Source: Rhodobiaceae bacterium (GTDB lineage Bacteria > Pseudomonadota > Alphaproteobacteria > Parvibaculales > Parvibaculaceae). From it: a DNA stretch of 64,000 nucleotides. Positions 18,153 to 27,052 of the stretch are shown piece by piece; within the stretch, counting starts at the first letter, position 1; each line of letters opens with the position of its first letter. Where the stretch lies: contig JAAWWE010000001.1 of NCBI GenBank assembly GCA_021404525.1, forward strand, positions 806,001 to 870,000, given 5' to 3'. The notes below the pieces were generated by a model. The model had not been told where the DNA came from. It saw nothing but the letters and a program-made list of their open reading frames with translations, and made no database searches. Made by a program: the position numbers and the translations under genes.

Positions 18153-18853
18153 TCTGGGAACTCACAAACACTGAGTGGATCGCCTTTTCTCTTTCGCTCA
18201 AGGTCGCGTTCACAGGCGTGATCGCCTCCTTGCCCTTTGGCTTTGCCGTCGCTTGGCTCCTTGCACGGAAACAGTTCCCCGGAAAAATCATTCTTGATGG
18301 CCTCGTGCATCTGCCGCTTGTCGTGCCGCCCGTCGCGACAGGCTACCTTTTGCTGGTATTGTTGGGGGTGAATGGTCCAGTCGGTGCTTGGCTGAATGAG
18401 CAGTTCGGGGTGCGCCTCGTTTTCACCTGGCAGGGGGCCGCCATCGTCGCCGCAGTTATGGGCTTTCCTCTTCTTGTCAGGGCTCTTCGCCTTTCCATCG
18501 AAGCCATTGACGTCGGCCTCATTCAGGCGGCCCGCACATTGGGCGCCTCACCTTCCCGCGTATTGATAACAATCGTCCTGCCCCTCATCTCCCCGGGCCT
18601 CATTGCCGGGTCGTTGCTCGCCTTCTCCCGTGCCTTGGGGGAGTTTGGCGCCACCATTGCATTTGTTGGCAACATACCTGGTGAAACACAGACCCTGCCA
18701 CTCGCGCTATACAGTGCCCTCCAGTCTCCGGGAGCCGAAGAGATGGGCTACCGACTGGTGGCGCTCTCGATTGCCCTTGCGATTGTGACACTCGCTGCAT
18801 CTGAACTACTAGGGCGCACTATTCGCAAGCGACTGACAGGCAACAGCCAATGA
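18149..18853 (+). CDS. modB: molybdate ABC importer, permease
   Basis: A 234-residue ModB-type permease with five or so membrane helices. The ATPase-contacting EAA loop reads LIQAARTLGASPSRVLITIV, followed by LPLISPGLIAGSLLAFSRALGEFG, the ModB/CysT-type signature. The start is TTG at 18149, overlapping the modA TGA stop. The stop in turn overlaps the modC ATG. Confidence 0.9.
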   Translation: MIWELTNTEWIAFSLSLKVAFTGVIASLPFGFAVAWLLARKQFPGKIILDGLVHLPLVVPPVATGYLLLVLLGVNGPVGAWLNEQFGVRLVFTWQGAAIVAAVMGFPLLVRALRLSIEAIDVGLIQAARTLGASPSRVLITIVLPLISPGLIAGSLLAFSRALGEFGATIAFVGNIPGETQTLPLALYSALQSPGAEEMGYRLVALSIALAIVTLAASELLGRTIRKRLTGNSQ

Positions 18854-19977
18854 GCAGCATCCTGTCCATATCTGTGCTCAAACAGGAGGGTGCGTTTTGC
18901 CTGGAAGCAGAGCTCGAAGCGACGGCAGGCGTCACAGGTATTATCGGTCCCTCAGGCGCCGGCAAAAGCATGCTCCTTTCAACGATTGCCGGACTAACAG
19001 ATCCAGATAAGGGGTCCATTTTTTTGGACAACCAACCGCTTTTCGACGCGACAAAAAACACAAACCTATCGCCCGAACACCGAGAGGTAGGGATGGTGTT
19101 TCAGGACGCACGATTGTTCCCCCACATGACAGTCCTGTCCAACCTGACCTATTCCAAACGCCAGGGATATGCAGCTCTCTCCACCTTGGAAGAAATTGTT
19201 GATCTTTTGGATATCGGTCCCCTGCTTCAACGCCGTCCGCATCATTTATCTGGAGGAGAAAAACAACGGGTGGCAATAGGACGCGCGCTGCTCTCAGCCC
19301 CGGCAGCGTTGCTAATGGACGAACCATTGGCCAGTCTCGATCTCGCACGTCGTCGTGAGATCATGCCATTCCTGGAAAAGTTGCGATATCGTTTTGATCT
19401 GCCAATCCTCTATGTGAGCCACAATCTGGACGAAACTCTCAGGCTTGCCGACAGTGTTATTGTTATGGATCAGGGCAAAGTTTTTGCACGGGGGTCCGTC
19501 GAAGAAACCCTGAGCCGGATCGATGTTCAATCATTAATCTTAGGCGGCGCGACAAGCGGCGATCATCCAGAACCTGTGACCATCGTGTCCGCGACCATCG
19601 GCAAGCGGTCAGAGGATGACCTCGTTTCAATTGAAACACCTTGGGGCAGCCTCACCGCTCCAAACATCACCGGACGCCGCGGGGACCAGGTCAGGCTGCG
19701 CATTCGCGCGCGCGATCTTGTTCTCTCCACGTCTGAACCAACGGGCCTTTCGATACGCAATGTGATTGCTGGACAGGTCGGTACGATGACCGAAGCAGGA
19801 AACGCGCAGGTCGATGTTCTCGTCCGGCCTTCCTACGCCGACGACGCTCAGCCTGTCTGGGCGCGGATTACGAGACGCGCAGCCAACGAGTTGGATTTAC
19901 GGCCCGGCCGCCCAATCTGGGCTCTTCTGAAGGCAGTTGTCCTGACTTCCGATATTGAGCTGGAAGCCCTTCGGTGA
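18850..19977 (+). CDS. modC: molybdate ABC importer, ATP-binding protein
   Basis: A 375-residue ABC ATPase. Walker A is GPSGAGKSMLL, the signature is LSGGEKQRVAIGRALL, Walker B is ALLMDEPLASLD, and the switch histidine lies in YVSHNLDET. After residue 290 there is a C-terminal TOBE (MOP-like) domain, with NVIAGQVGTMTEAGNAQVD, where molybdate can bind and regulate the transporter. It is the last gene of the ATGA-coupled metC-modA-modB-modC series. Confidence 0.92.
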   Translation: MSSILSISVLKQEGAFCLEAELEATAGVTGIIGPSGAGKSMLLSTIAGLTDPDKGSIFLDNQPLFDATKNTNLSPEHREVGMVFQDARLFPHMTVLSNLTYSKRQGYAALSTLEEIVDLLDIGPLLQRRPHHLSGGEKQRVAIGRALLSAPAALLMDEPLASLDLARRREIMPFLEKLRYRFDLPILYVSHNLDETLRLADSVIVMDQGKVFARGSVEETLSRIDVQSLILGGATSGDHPEPVTIVSATIGKRSEDDLVSIETPWGSLTAPNITGRRGDQVRLRIRARDLVLSTSEPTGLSIRNVIAGQVGTMTEAGNAQVDVLVRPSYADDAQPVWARITRRAANELDLRPGRPIWALLKAVVLTSDIELEALR

Positions 19978-20033
19978 CGGATAGGTCTCGTGATAGAGTA
20001 GACAAAACAAACTGAAATGAGTGGGAGGCCACC

Positions 20034-20258
20034 GTGGCGCAAGTCGAAATAAAAAGCGAGATCACTGGCAAAGTCTGGAAGATCGAATCAAAAGTCGGCG
20101 ACAAGCTCGAGGAAGATGATCCCATCCTGATCTTGGAATCGATGAAGATGGAGATACCCATCATGGCACCAGCTGATGGAACCCTCGTCGAAATCCTTGT
20201 CGCAGAAGAAGACCCCATTGAAGAAGGTCAGACCGTCGCCCTTTTTGACGAAGACTAA
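20034..20258 (+). CDS. stand-alone biotinyl-carrier domain protein
   Basis: Only 74 residues, made almost wholly of a biotin/lipoyl attachment domain. The biotinylation site is in ILESMKMEIPI, with the MKM motif. It starts with GTG at 20034, preceded by GTGGGAGG. No carboxyltransferase or biotin carboxylase gene is nearby. Small proteins of this type are usually annotated as acetyl-CoA carboxylase biotin carboxyl carrier subunits, but the true partner enzyme must be elsewhere in the genome. It directly abuts the convergent lactone oxidase gene. Confidence 0.85.
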   Translation: MAQVEIKSEITGKVWKIESKVGDKLEEDDPILILESMKMEIPIMAPADGTLVEILVAEEDPIEEGQTVALFDED

Positions 20259-21566
20259 TCAGGAAACACCGAAGAGATTCCGCAGGAAGGGGTTCAGCAT
20301 TCTGGCATCTGGATCCAACCCCCGCCGCACCGCACAGAAGTCACCCCATTTTGGATAGAGTTGCTGCAGGTCTTCTGCAGCCAGAGTGTGCAGCTTCCCC
20401 CAATGGGGCCGTCCTTCATATTTCCTGAAAATCTGCTCTACACCGGCAAAGAGTTTCCGGTAGGACTGCTTATGGTACTGATGGATTGATATCGTGACGG
20501 AGTCTCGCTCGAAGAAGGGGCTAAGCCACGCATCATCAGCAGCAACATACCGGTATTCAATCGGGAACAGAAAATTCACGCCGCATCTGCGCATATGCTC
20601 GGCGACTTCCCGAACACAATCTGGACCGCGCGCGGCAGGAACCGCATATTCCATCTCATTGAAGCGCACATTTCTGTCGCTCGGAAAGGCATCATGCGAC
20701 CACCGGGAGCGTCCAGGCGCGTCACCCGCATAGCGCGATCCACCCTCCTCCGTCATCTTCCTTTGAAGCCGTCCCCGCAGAAACGGTGCATAGCGGCTGA
20801 TCTCGCAGAGCTTTCGAAAAGCAATATCCGCTGGACCATCCTGCCCGTCAGGTGCCCTTTTGCGAGTTTTGGGCTGTGCATCTGAAACGTTCAGGGTTTT
20901 CACCAATACATCGTCGGCATAGGGAAACCAGAAAAACTCAAAGTGCCGGTTTTCATCCCGCAGGGCATCAAGCGTGTCGAAGAGTTCCGCGACCGGCAAT
21001 CGTCCGCCGCGCTCTTCAAGGGCGTAAGCGGGAGCGCATTGAAGATCAATTTCCGACATGATCCCGAGACTGCCCATGGAAACACGGCCTGCATGAAACA
21101 CGTCCGAGTTTTCATCAGGGGAACAGGTGATCACATCTCCATTGGGCGTAACGAGTCTGAAACCGGTTACCGCCGCTGAAATGCTTTTGAGGCCTTTCCC
21201 GGTCCCATGAGTACCTGTCCCAACGGCCCCGGCAATCGCCTGCCGATCAATATCGCCCTGATTAATGAGGCCTAAGCCTTGCGCATGCAACAAAGGACCG
21301 AGATCTCTGATCGTCGATCCGGCAAAAATTTTGGCCGTCTTTTTCTCTGAATCCGTCGAAATGAGTCCACTCAAATGCTCAAGCGAAAAGAGCGTTCCGT
21401 CACTTTGACAAATCGGCGTAAAGGAATGACCGGATCCTGCCACCCGTATGGTTCCATGTGACTTGGCAACAAGTCGGCCCAGCTCTTCTTCAGTCTCCGG
21501 TCTGTAGATCTCCCTCGGTTGCGCCTTCACCCAACCTGACCAGTTCTGCCATTCAGCTTTCGCCAT
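20259..21566 (-). CDS. FAD-linked D-arabinono-1,4-lactone oxidase-type oxidoreductase
   Basis: A 435-residue flavoprotein of the aldonolactone oxidase family. The N-terminal FAD-binding domain has RVAGSGHSFTPICQSDGT, whose histidine is the usual covalent FAD site, and GAVGTGTHGTGKGL. The C-terminal ALO domain ends with RPHWGKLH, the conserved HWGK motif. I chose ATG 21564-21566 because GGGGAAG precedes it. It would oxidise a sugar lactone or alditol. A terminator 34 bp upstream separates it from the DUF1329 gene. Confidence 0.88.
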   Translation of the reverse strand: MAKAEWQNWSGWVKAQPREIYRPETEEELGRLVAKSHGTIRVAGSGHSFTPICQSDGTLFSLEHLSGLISTDSEKKTAKIFAGSTIRDLGPLLHAQGLGLINQGDIDRQAIAGAVGTGTHGTGKGLKSISAAVTGFRLVTPNGDVITCSPDENSDVFHAGRVSMGSLGIMSEIDLQCAPAYALEERGGRLPVAELFDTLDALRDENRHFEFFWFPYADDVLVKTLNVSDAQPKTRKRAPDGQDGPADIAFRKLCEISRYAPFLRGRLQRKMTEEGGSRYAGDAPGRSRWSHDAFPSDRNVRFNEMEYAVPAARGPDCVREVAEHMRRCGVNFLFPIEYRYVAADDAWLSPFFERDSVTISIHQYHKQSYRKLFAGVEQIFRKYEGRPHWGKLHTLAAEDLQQLYPKWGDFCAVRRGLDPDARMLNPFLRNLFGVS

Positions 21567-21599
21567 GTCTTCCCCCAAAACAATAGAGGTTGAGCATAC

Positions 21600-21630
21600 A
21601 AAAGGCGGGCACATTCACAATGTGCCCGCC
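21600..21630 (-). terminator. intrinsic terminator of the DUF1329 gene
   Basis: A perfect 12-bp inverted repeat, GGCGGGCACATT and its complement, with a 3-nt loop (21604-21630). On the minus strand it is followed by TTTT. It lies 25 bp past the DUF1329 stop and before the lactone oxidase start, so it insulates the two genes. Confidence 0.85.
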
Positions 21631-21654
21631 TCCAAATTTTAGACAGAATCCGAG

Positions 21655-23049
21655 TTAGCGGCTGGCAGAAGCCCGCACGCCAGACGGGGTGAACTGGTCT
21701 TCGCTCAATTCCTCTGCGAAGAAGTTGATCATCGGTTCCTGGTTTTTCAGGCCTTGAACCACATAGCGACCAACGATCAGGTCATAGACGATCTCTGATC
21801 CATTGAAGCAGGTCGGCACATCATAATATTGAACGATGTGGGCCTCCTGCGTCCGCCACAATTCACCACGACCGTCATAGAGCTCTGCGGCAGCCATGGT
21901 CCAGCTGTCCTCATCCATGTATTTCACACGGCGGGTGTAGATGTGACGCTGTCCTTCATTGAGCTTGCCTTCAACTGCCCAAACACGGTGCAATTCATAG
22001 CGAAGCAGGTCTTGGTCCACATGACGTTCCTGAGCAATCTGATCATATGTCAGGCCATCAGAGCCGATCTTGTAGCTGTTGTAGGCAATGTATTTTTCCT
22101 GCTTGCCGAGCAGCTCCCACTGGTAACGGTCCGGCGACCCATTGAAGAGGTCGAAATTGTCGGCGGTTTGCAAACCATCCGAATAAGACTGGGGATTATC
22201 ATAGGCAATTGTTGGAGCACGACGAACACGTCGGGTACCTGGGCTATAAGACCATGCGTTACGCGGTCCAGCCACTTGGTTGATGGTATCGTGTACGAGA
22301 ATGATTTCGCCGGCACGGCGCGCAGGCGAAACTACTGTCTGCATGTATTTTAGTGAAATGTTATTGAGATCTGCGAACTTCTCTGTCGTCGGATCCGCAT
22401 AGGTAAAGATCACCTGGTCACGAACCACGATAGGAGTAAAGCCGCCGCCAAATGAAGGCGAGAAGGCTGAGAACTGTCTGGTGAGCTTATGGCCCCGGTA
22501 ACGCAGGTTGTGGTTCCAAATCACCTCAACGCCTTCTTGCGGAATTGGGAAAGGTGTCCCAAGCAAAGCACCGTCTACACCGTTGCCATCTGCGACGAGT
22601 GATGCATTTACCGCATTCGCCCTATTGGCGGCGTACACAGCTTCAGGGAACGCGCAAGATCGTCGTGTCGGGTACACGTTCATCTTGTAAGTGTCATAGG
22701 CACTCAGGATCGCCAGATGCCCTGGTGTCAGCTTGTCTGCGTGTTCAGCAGCATTCTCTGGCGTAATCGTGAAAAGAATCTCGTCATCCGCGAAAGGGTC
22801 TGGGTGGTGATCACCAATCGTATAAGTGATGCCTGCTGGTGGACTGGATATCCCCCCCGTCCAAGCAGGGATCGTCCCATCCGCATTGCCCGCCCGTTCG
22901 GCCCCCATAGGCGTGAGGTCACCGTCAAGACGTGCTGCCTCGCTTTCGCTGACGCCGGCCATTGCAGGCAAAGCCATTCCAAGGCTCATACCAGCAGCAA
23001 GCGACGCCACCAGCAGCTTGTGAGAGCCCTTCTTAGTTACAAATTTCAT
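21655..23049 (-). CDS. DUF1329 exported protein
   Basis: A 464-residue DUF1329 protein. An N-terminal signal peptide (LLVASLAAGMSLGMALPAMAG) sends it to the periplasm or outer membrane. Family landmarks are RLDGDLTPMGAERAGNADGTIPAW near the start of the mature protein, followed by ITPENAAEHADKLTPG. DUF1329 members are annotated as outer-membrane lipoprotein-sorting-like and often accompany hydrophobic-substrate metabolism; no lipobox cysteine is seen here. It is a single gene ending in a strong terminator. Confidence 0.85.
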   Translation of the reverse strand: MKFVTKKGSHKLLVASLAAGMSLGMALPAMAGVSESEAARLDGDLTPMGAERAGNADGTIPAWTGGISSPPAGITYTIGDHHPDPFADDEILFTITPENAAEHADKLTPGHLAILSAYDTYKMNVYPTRRSCAFPEAVYAANRANAVNASLVADGNGVDGALLGTPFPIPQEGVEVIWNHNLRYRGHKLTRQFSAFSPSFGGGFTPIVVRDQVIFTYADPTTEKFADLNNISLKYMQTVVSPARRAGEIILVHDTINQVAGPRNAWSYSPGTRRVRRAPTIAYDNPQSYSDGLQTADNFDLFNGSPDRYQWELLGKQEKYIAYNSYKIGSDGLTYDQIAQERHVDQDLLRYELHRVWAVEGKLNEGQRHIYTRRVKYMDEDSWTMAAAELYDGRGELWRTQEAHIVQYYDVPTCFNGSEIVYDLIVGRYVVQGLKNQEPMINFFAEELSEDQFTPSGVRASASR

Positions 23050-23223
23050 GAGACATCCCTCTCCTGAGAGTCAACCGTTTCAAAACGACGCCCAGACATC
23101 AGCCAGCGAATATTGTTTTTTTTGTTGTCGCTGCGTTAAATCGCGCGCAATACATCCAAAGAATAGCAGAGAACCGAGACTTTACCAATGCGTCAAAATT
23201 GACCGCAAAGCCTCCTCTTCGTC

Positions 23224-23949
23224 TTAGCTATCGCGTTCATTGGCCTCTTCGCCCAATGGTTTGAATTCCCGAGCCATAACTGTCGCTTCTTTGATTTGCT
23301 CAGCTGTCATAGTTCGGGAAACATTTTCCAGTTCAGTTGTTGCAAAGTGCGGAAAGCCACCCTGCACCGCCAGCAGGTAATACATGTAGGCTTTTTCGAT
23401 ATCCTGTTCGACGCCCGTTCCCGTCTCATACATCGTCGCAATATTGTACTGGGCAACAGCGCTGCCACGTTTGGCCGCTTCCAGATACCAATAAGCAGCC
23501 TTGTCCACATCTGCTGTCACGCCCCAGCCATTGTCATACATAGTGGCCAGGTCTTGCTGGGCGCGGTCGTCGCCGCCTTCAGCACCAAGTGTCAGATATT
23601 TTACAGCGGTCGCCACATCGCGTTTCACGACCTTGGCGTCGAAATATTCTTCGCCAAGCCGAAAAGCGGCACCGGCATCGCCATTTTCATCGGCTGCCTT
23701 GGTCCACTCTGCAATTGCTTCTTCGTAATACCCGCGCCGGTAAAGATCATGTCCCGTCGCTTCGCTCGCAGCGGCCGGTGTTTCGGCAGCTGGCTCTGCC
23801 GCGCCGCTCTGAGATATCATCGTGCCAACCGCCGCAACAGCGATCAGAAGAGCGGCAAACATACCCAAAGCAAATCGTTGCGCATGTCCTTTGTCATCAG
23901 AATAAACAGCGGCCTTGGCCCGATTTCGAGGTGCGCGGTGGTTCGTCAT
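23224..23949 (-). CDS. Sel1-repeat (TPR-like) membrane-anchored protein
   Basis: A 241-residue protein with an N-terminal membrane anchor (FALGMFAALLIAVAAVGTMI) and an Ala/Glu-rich linker. About four Sel1-type repeats follow between residues 65 and 215, for example AAFRLGEEYFDA, AQQDLATMYDNGWGV and AQYNIATMYETGTGV. Sel1 proteins are scaffolds for protein contacts; the partner is unknown. It is a single gene with 174 bp before the DUF1329 start. Confidence 0.8.
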   Translation of the reverse strand: MTNHRAPRNRAKAAVYSDDKGHAQRFALGMFAALLIAVAAVGTMISQSGAAEPAAETPAAASEATGHDLYRRGYYEEAIAEWTKAADENGDAGAAFRLGEEYFDAKVVKRDVATAVKYLTLGAEGGDDRAQQDLATMYDNGWGVTADVDKAAYWYLEAAKRGSAVAQYNIATMYETGTGVEQDIEKAYMYYLLAVQGGFPHFATTELENVSRTMTAEQIKEATVMAREFKPLGEEANERDS

Positions 23950-24064
23950 GGTCGTTTACCCAATTCTCTGAATTCAGCTGTAAGCTTACGTCCAACTATA
24001 ATCTTACTTGACGATCATTGGCGAGGAATCGCCCTAATCCAAGTTAACGATTGGTCACAAATCT

Positions 24065-24712
24065 GTGTCGCTGATAGCTGAAAAATTGGCAGAATTCGGA
24101 TTGCTGCGGCCCGATTGGGACGGCTGGCTGCTCCTCGGGAGCGTCATGCTCGTCTTTATTCTGCTCTCAGCTTTTGTGGCGGGCCATTTCAAGGGCCGCA
24201 GCTTTCTGGTTTGGCTGGGAATCGCAGCAGGAGCCCAGGCGCTAGCCATAGCAGTACCGCTGACCGTGGCGGCACTGACGGGTATTGTGGACCCGTCAGA
24301 CATCTCATCGACGGGACAAGCCATTGATTTCACAACTTTCCGGCTCTTTGCTGAGATGTCGGTCGTCGTTGGCATAACCACACTGATCGTGTTGAGTTTT
24401 CTAACCCAGACCAAGTGGAAGACCTGCCCCGCCTGCGCCACAAAGGCCCCATGGCGTGCCAAGGTCTGTCCAGCATGTGCCAGCCCTCTCCCCCCGGGCA
24501 TCCAAACGGCAGCTAGACGCGATCCCGGTGAACAACCGCGACTTCGGGCAAGAACCATCCATCTGCCACCAGAGCTAGATGCAAAGCTCTCACGCCTCGC
24601 GTCATCTAAGGGCGCGCGCGAACGCACAACAGAAGATGCGGCGATCTCGAAATATATCCGTCAATTGCTGGAGCAGTTCGACGCCGAATCCAAACGCACT
24701 GAGAAGCAGTAG
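24065..24712 (+). CDS. membrane protein with zinc ribbon and C-terminal helical tail
   Basis: A 215-residue protein starting at GTG 24065. Three membrane helices fill residues 20-120. A treble-type zinc ribbon follows, with CPAC-ATKAPWRAKV-CPAC at about residues 121-138. The C-terminal 60 residues are polar and read like a ribbon-helix-helix segment (RTIHLPPELDAKLSRLASSKG), the pattern of short DNA-binding or dimerisation domains. I do not recognise the whole protein. No operon partner is apparent. Confidence 0.65.
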   Translation: MSLIAEKLAEFGLLRPDWDGWLLLGSVMLVFILLSAFVAGHFKGRSFLVWLGIAAGAQALAIAVPLTVAALTGIVDPSDISSTGQAIDFTTFRLFAEMSVVVGITTLIVLSFLTQTKWKTCPACATKAPWRAKVCPACASPLPPGIQTAARRDPGEQPRLRARTIHLPPELDAKLSRLASSKGARERTTEDAAISKYIRQLLEQFDAESKRTEKQ

Positions 24713-24833
24713 ATCAGTCGCAGCCGATCCCCCTCCTGACACCGTCATGTCAGCATACCTGCTGCCAATAAGCTGTCAGTAAATCCTTGCTAGATGACGC
24801 GGATCACAAATGTAATCCCCCGCGAGGTGTCAA

Positions 24834-25430
24834 ATGCAGCATTACTTCAATCCCATGAGCCGGGCCATGACCACGCTATGGATGTTCGCCGAACTTCAGG
24901 TCGAACCGGAGCAGGTTCTTGTCGACATCCAATCTGGGGAAACAGCAACAGCGGAATTTCGGCCGATCAACCCAATGGGAAAAATCCCAGTCCTTGTGGA
25001 CGATGGTGTTGTCGTCACAGAAGTCGCAGCGATTTGCGCCTATCTTGCTGACAAGTTTCCTGAAAAGCACCTAGCACCAGAACTTGGGTCGCCGCTGAGA
25101 GGCAGATATTACCGCTACCTGTTTGTGCCGGGCACGACGTTGGAGCCGATGTTTACAGTCAACTCGATGGGCATCAGCGACTATCCTGCAATGTCAGTAG
25201 GCTTTGGTGACATGGAAAGATGCCTCACAACCATCGAAGAAATGACACCCGCAGAAGACTGGGTTCTTGGAAAACAATTCACAGCGGCCGACATTGTCTT
25301 TGGAGGCACGCTCGATTTCTTCGTCCAGACAGGCGGCATTGAAAGACCGAGCAGCAAGTTGCGCGCCTATGTAAGGCGCCTCAAAGACAGACTGGCTTAT
25401 CAAGCTACCCACGACCCGAGTTGGCATTGA
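24834..25430 (+). CDS. glutathione S-transferase-like protein
   Basis: A 198-residue protein of the GST superfamily. The N-terminal domain begins QHYFNPMSRAMTTLWMFAEL and contains FRPINPMGKIPVLVDDG and VVTEVAAICAYLADKFP. The C-terminal domain carries WVLGKQFTAADIVFGGTLDF. It starts at ATG 24834 behind CGAGGTG. Function is probably detoxification. It is the second GST in the window and is not closely similar to the one at 8574-9260. Confidence 0.8.
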   Translation: MQHYFNPMSRAMTTLWMFAELQVEPEQVLVDIQSGETATAEFRPINPMGKIPVLVDDGVVVTEVAAICAYLADKFPEKHLAPELGSPLRGRYYRYLFVPGTTLEPMFTVNSMGISDYPAMSVGFGDMERCLTTIEEMTPAEDWVLGKQFTAADIVFGGTLDFFVQTGGIERPSSKLRAYVRRLKDRLAYQATHDPSWH

Positions 25431-25459
25431 TCTGCAGCGGCACTCCGACCCAATTGCGT

Positions 25460-26149
25460 TTAGTCGAGACTGCCAACAATGGAGGCGCGCTGGGACAGCT
25501 CGATCCAGTTCCCGTCAGGGTCACGCACCATAGAAATACGTGCAGTTTTTCCAAGCGTCACCGGCGCTAGGGCTTCCCTGCCCCCTGCATCAAGAACGCG
25601 TTTGTGCTCGTCATCCACTTTGAAGACCTGGAAGGTGATGTAACGCCATCCTTTGCCTCGAAACTCGGCATCGCTCGGCGCACTCGGGTCTTCTTCAAGA
25701 AGGATCAGACCTTCACCCGCCTGAAAGGCGAGCCCCTTGTCGTAAGGCCGCTCAGGAAAACCAAAGGCCTCTGAATAGAAACGCTTGTGCGCCGCCAGAT
25801 CACGCACGCCAACTCGGACGGCAATCTGTGAAATGCCGTCCACCCCAGGCCTAACGAGCGAAACGGCATTCCCATCCGGGTCTACAAGGCTTTGCGGTTG
25901 CTTGTCGCTCGCCACCAGCAACTCTAGATACCCAGCTGGTGGTGCATCCGGGACTGTTTCTTCGAAATGGTTGATTTTAAGGACGGAGCCCATCACGTCA
26001 TGTCGATGCTGGTTTTGGCCTCGTTTGACCTTCAGTACATGATCAAGAGGTACACCCACATCCTTCTGCCAGAAGTCGCGCATGCTTTCGAGATTATTGG
26101 TCGCCAATCCGATATCGAACCGCGGTTTCGCTAGCTTCATTTCAGACAT
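25460..26149 (-). CDS. glyoxalase/dioxygenase-superfamily (VOC) protein
   Basis: A 229-residue protein with two vicinal-oxygen-chelate modules. The first, residues 10-100, starts FDIGLATNNLESMRDFWQ and ends with SLVDPDGNAVSLV. The second starts ISQIAVRVGVRDLAAHKRFY and ends with SMVRDPDGNWIELSQR. Paired modules of this type form one metal site. Members include extradiol dioxygenases, glyoxalases and isomerases; nothing in the sequence picks among them. Confidence 0.8.
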   Translation of the reverse strand: MSEMKLAKPRFDIGLATNNLESMRDFWQKDVGVPLDHVLKVKRGQNQHRHDVMGSVLKINHFEETVPDAPPAGYLELLVASDKQPQSLVDPDGNAVSLVRPGVDGISQIAVRVGVRDLAAHKRFYSEAFGFPERPYDKGLAFQAGEGLILLEEDPSAPSDAEFRGKGWRYITFQVFKVDDEHKRVLDAGGREALAPVTLGKTARISMVRDPDGNWIELSQRASIVGSLD

Positions 26150-26192
26150 CTTGGACCTGACCTTATGATGATGGTCGTACTTTGTGCGTGAT

Positions 26193-26269
26193 TGGCGATC
26201 CCGCGAGGACTCGAACCTCGAACCTGCTGCTTAGAAGGCAGCTGCTCTATCCAGTTGAGCTACGGGACC
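26193..26269 (-). tRNA. tRNA-Arg (TCT)
   Basis: A 77-nt cloverleaf on the minus strand with encoded CCA (26193-26195). The 5' acceptor GGTCCCG pairs with CGGGATC with one mismatch or wobble. The anticodon stem GCTGC/GCAGC encloses CTTCTAA, giving anticodon TCT at 26233-26235. The T arm reads GAGGTTCGAGTCCTC. Confidence 0.95.
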
Positions 26270-26300
26270 TTACCAAAGGGACACACACCCCAAGCGGGGC

Positions 26301-26606
26301 CTAGTGAGTCCATTGGCCGATGCGGCCAAATTTGAAATTATCTGAGTAAGCCCTAATCGACCGCTTGCCGCTTTTGGGTTCAATCACCTGATAGGCAATT
26401 CCATGTTTTTCCGCATGGGCAATCGCCTGCTCTTTGGTTTCAAAGCTCATCTTTACCTGAGAATTCATATCCGACGAGCTTGTGTAACCCATGAGAGGGT
26501 CAATAGAGCGCGCCTGCTCGGCTTCAAATTCCAGGATCCACTTGCGCGTTCTGGCGGTGCCAGACTGCATAGCTGTTTTCGCAGGCTTATAGATGCGGGC
26601 AAGCAT
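26301..26606 (-). CDS. NADH:ubiquinone oxidoreductase accessory subunit (NDUFS4-type)
   Basis: A 101-residue ETC complex I accessory subunit, the bacterial counterpart of mitochondrial NDUFS4. It begins MLARIYKPAKTAMQSGTA and ends SDNFKFGRIGQWTH, both family hallmarks. ATG 26604-26606 with TGAGGAAAA upstream is the start, although the frame is open to 26741. The family is typical of alphaproteobacteria and supports that assignment for the organism. Confidence 0.9.
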   Translation of the reverse strand: MLARIYKPAKTAMQSGTARTRKWILEFEAEQARSIDPLMGYTSSSDMNSQVKMSFETKEQAIAHAEKHGIAYQVIEPKSGKRSIRAYSDNFKFGRIGQWTH

Positions 26607-26827
26607 GGAATTTTCCTCAAGACTCAAAATCCGTATGAGCCCCTGTATCGCCTGATTTGCGTCCAAAAACAAGAGCTTGGCGCCCTCCTTCTGGCCAGTT
26701 TTCGTCACCAAACTATCGCAGATGAGACAAATATTGGTCACGGGCTCCCGATAGCTAAAGCCCCATCAAGGGCGACGGACACTGCCGCGCCCCCTTTCGT
26801 CATCCCGTGCGTTTTGGAGAGGCCCAC

Positions 26828-27052
26828 ATGACACCCACCCCCGAAAAGACGATCACCGCCGCTGAAGCCGCCCGCAAGCTCAACAGACTCGGCTTCAACT
26901 GGCTTGATGTTGAGTTCATCCTGGAATTCGCCCCCCATTTCTTGGAAGGCGGACACATGCGCTACCCAACAGCTGCGCTTCAGCAGTTTGTGAAGCGGGC
27001 GTTCTGGTTGAATGAAATCCCCATCGATTTCGCTCTGCCTACCGCCGCTTAG
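26828..27052 (+). CDS. small hypothetical protein
   Basis: A 74-residue soluble protein starting at ATG 26828 with GGAGAGG 7 nt upstream. It has an N-terminal TITAAEAARKLNRLGF helix and an aromatic-rich middle (NWLDVEFILEFAPHFLEGG). The overall pattern suggests a short helix-turn-helix-like fold, but I cannot assign a family. Its TAG stop shares TTAG with the convergent hydrolase gene. Confidence 0.6.
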   Translation: MTPTPEKTITAAEAARKLNRLGFNWLDVEFILEFAPHFLEGGHMRYPTAALQQFVKRAFWLNEIPIDFALPTAA

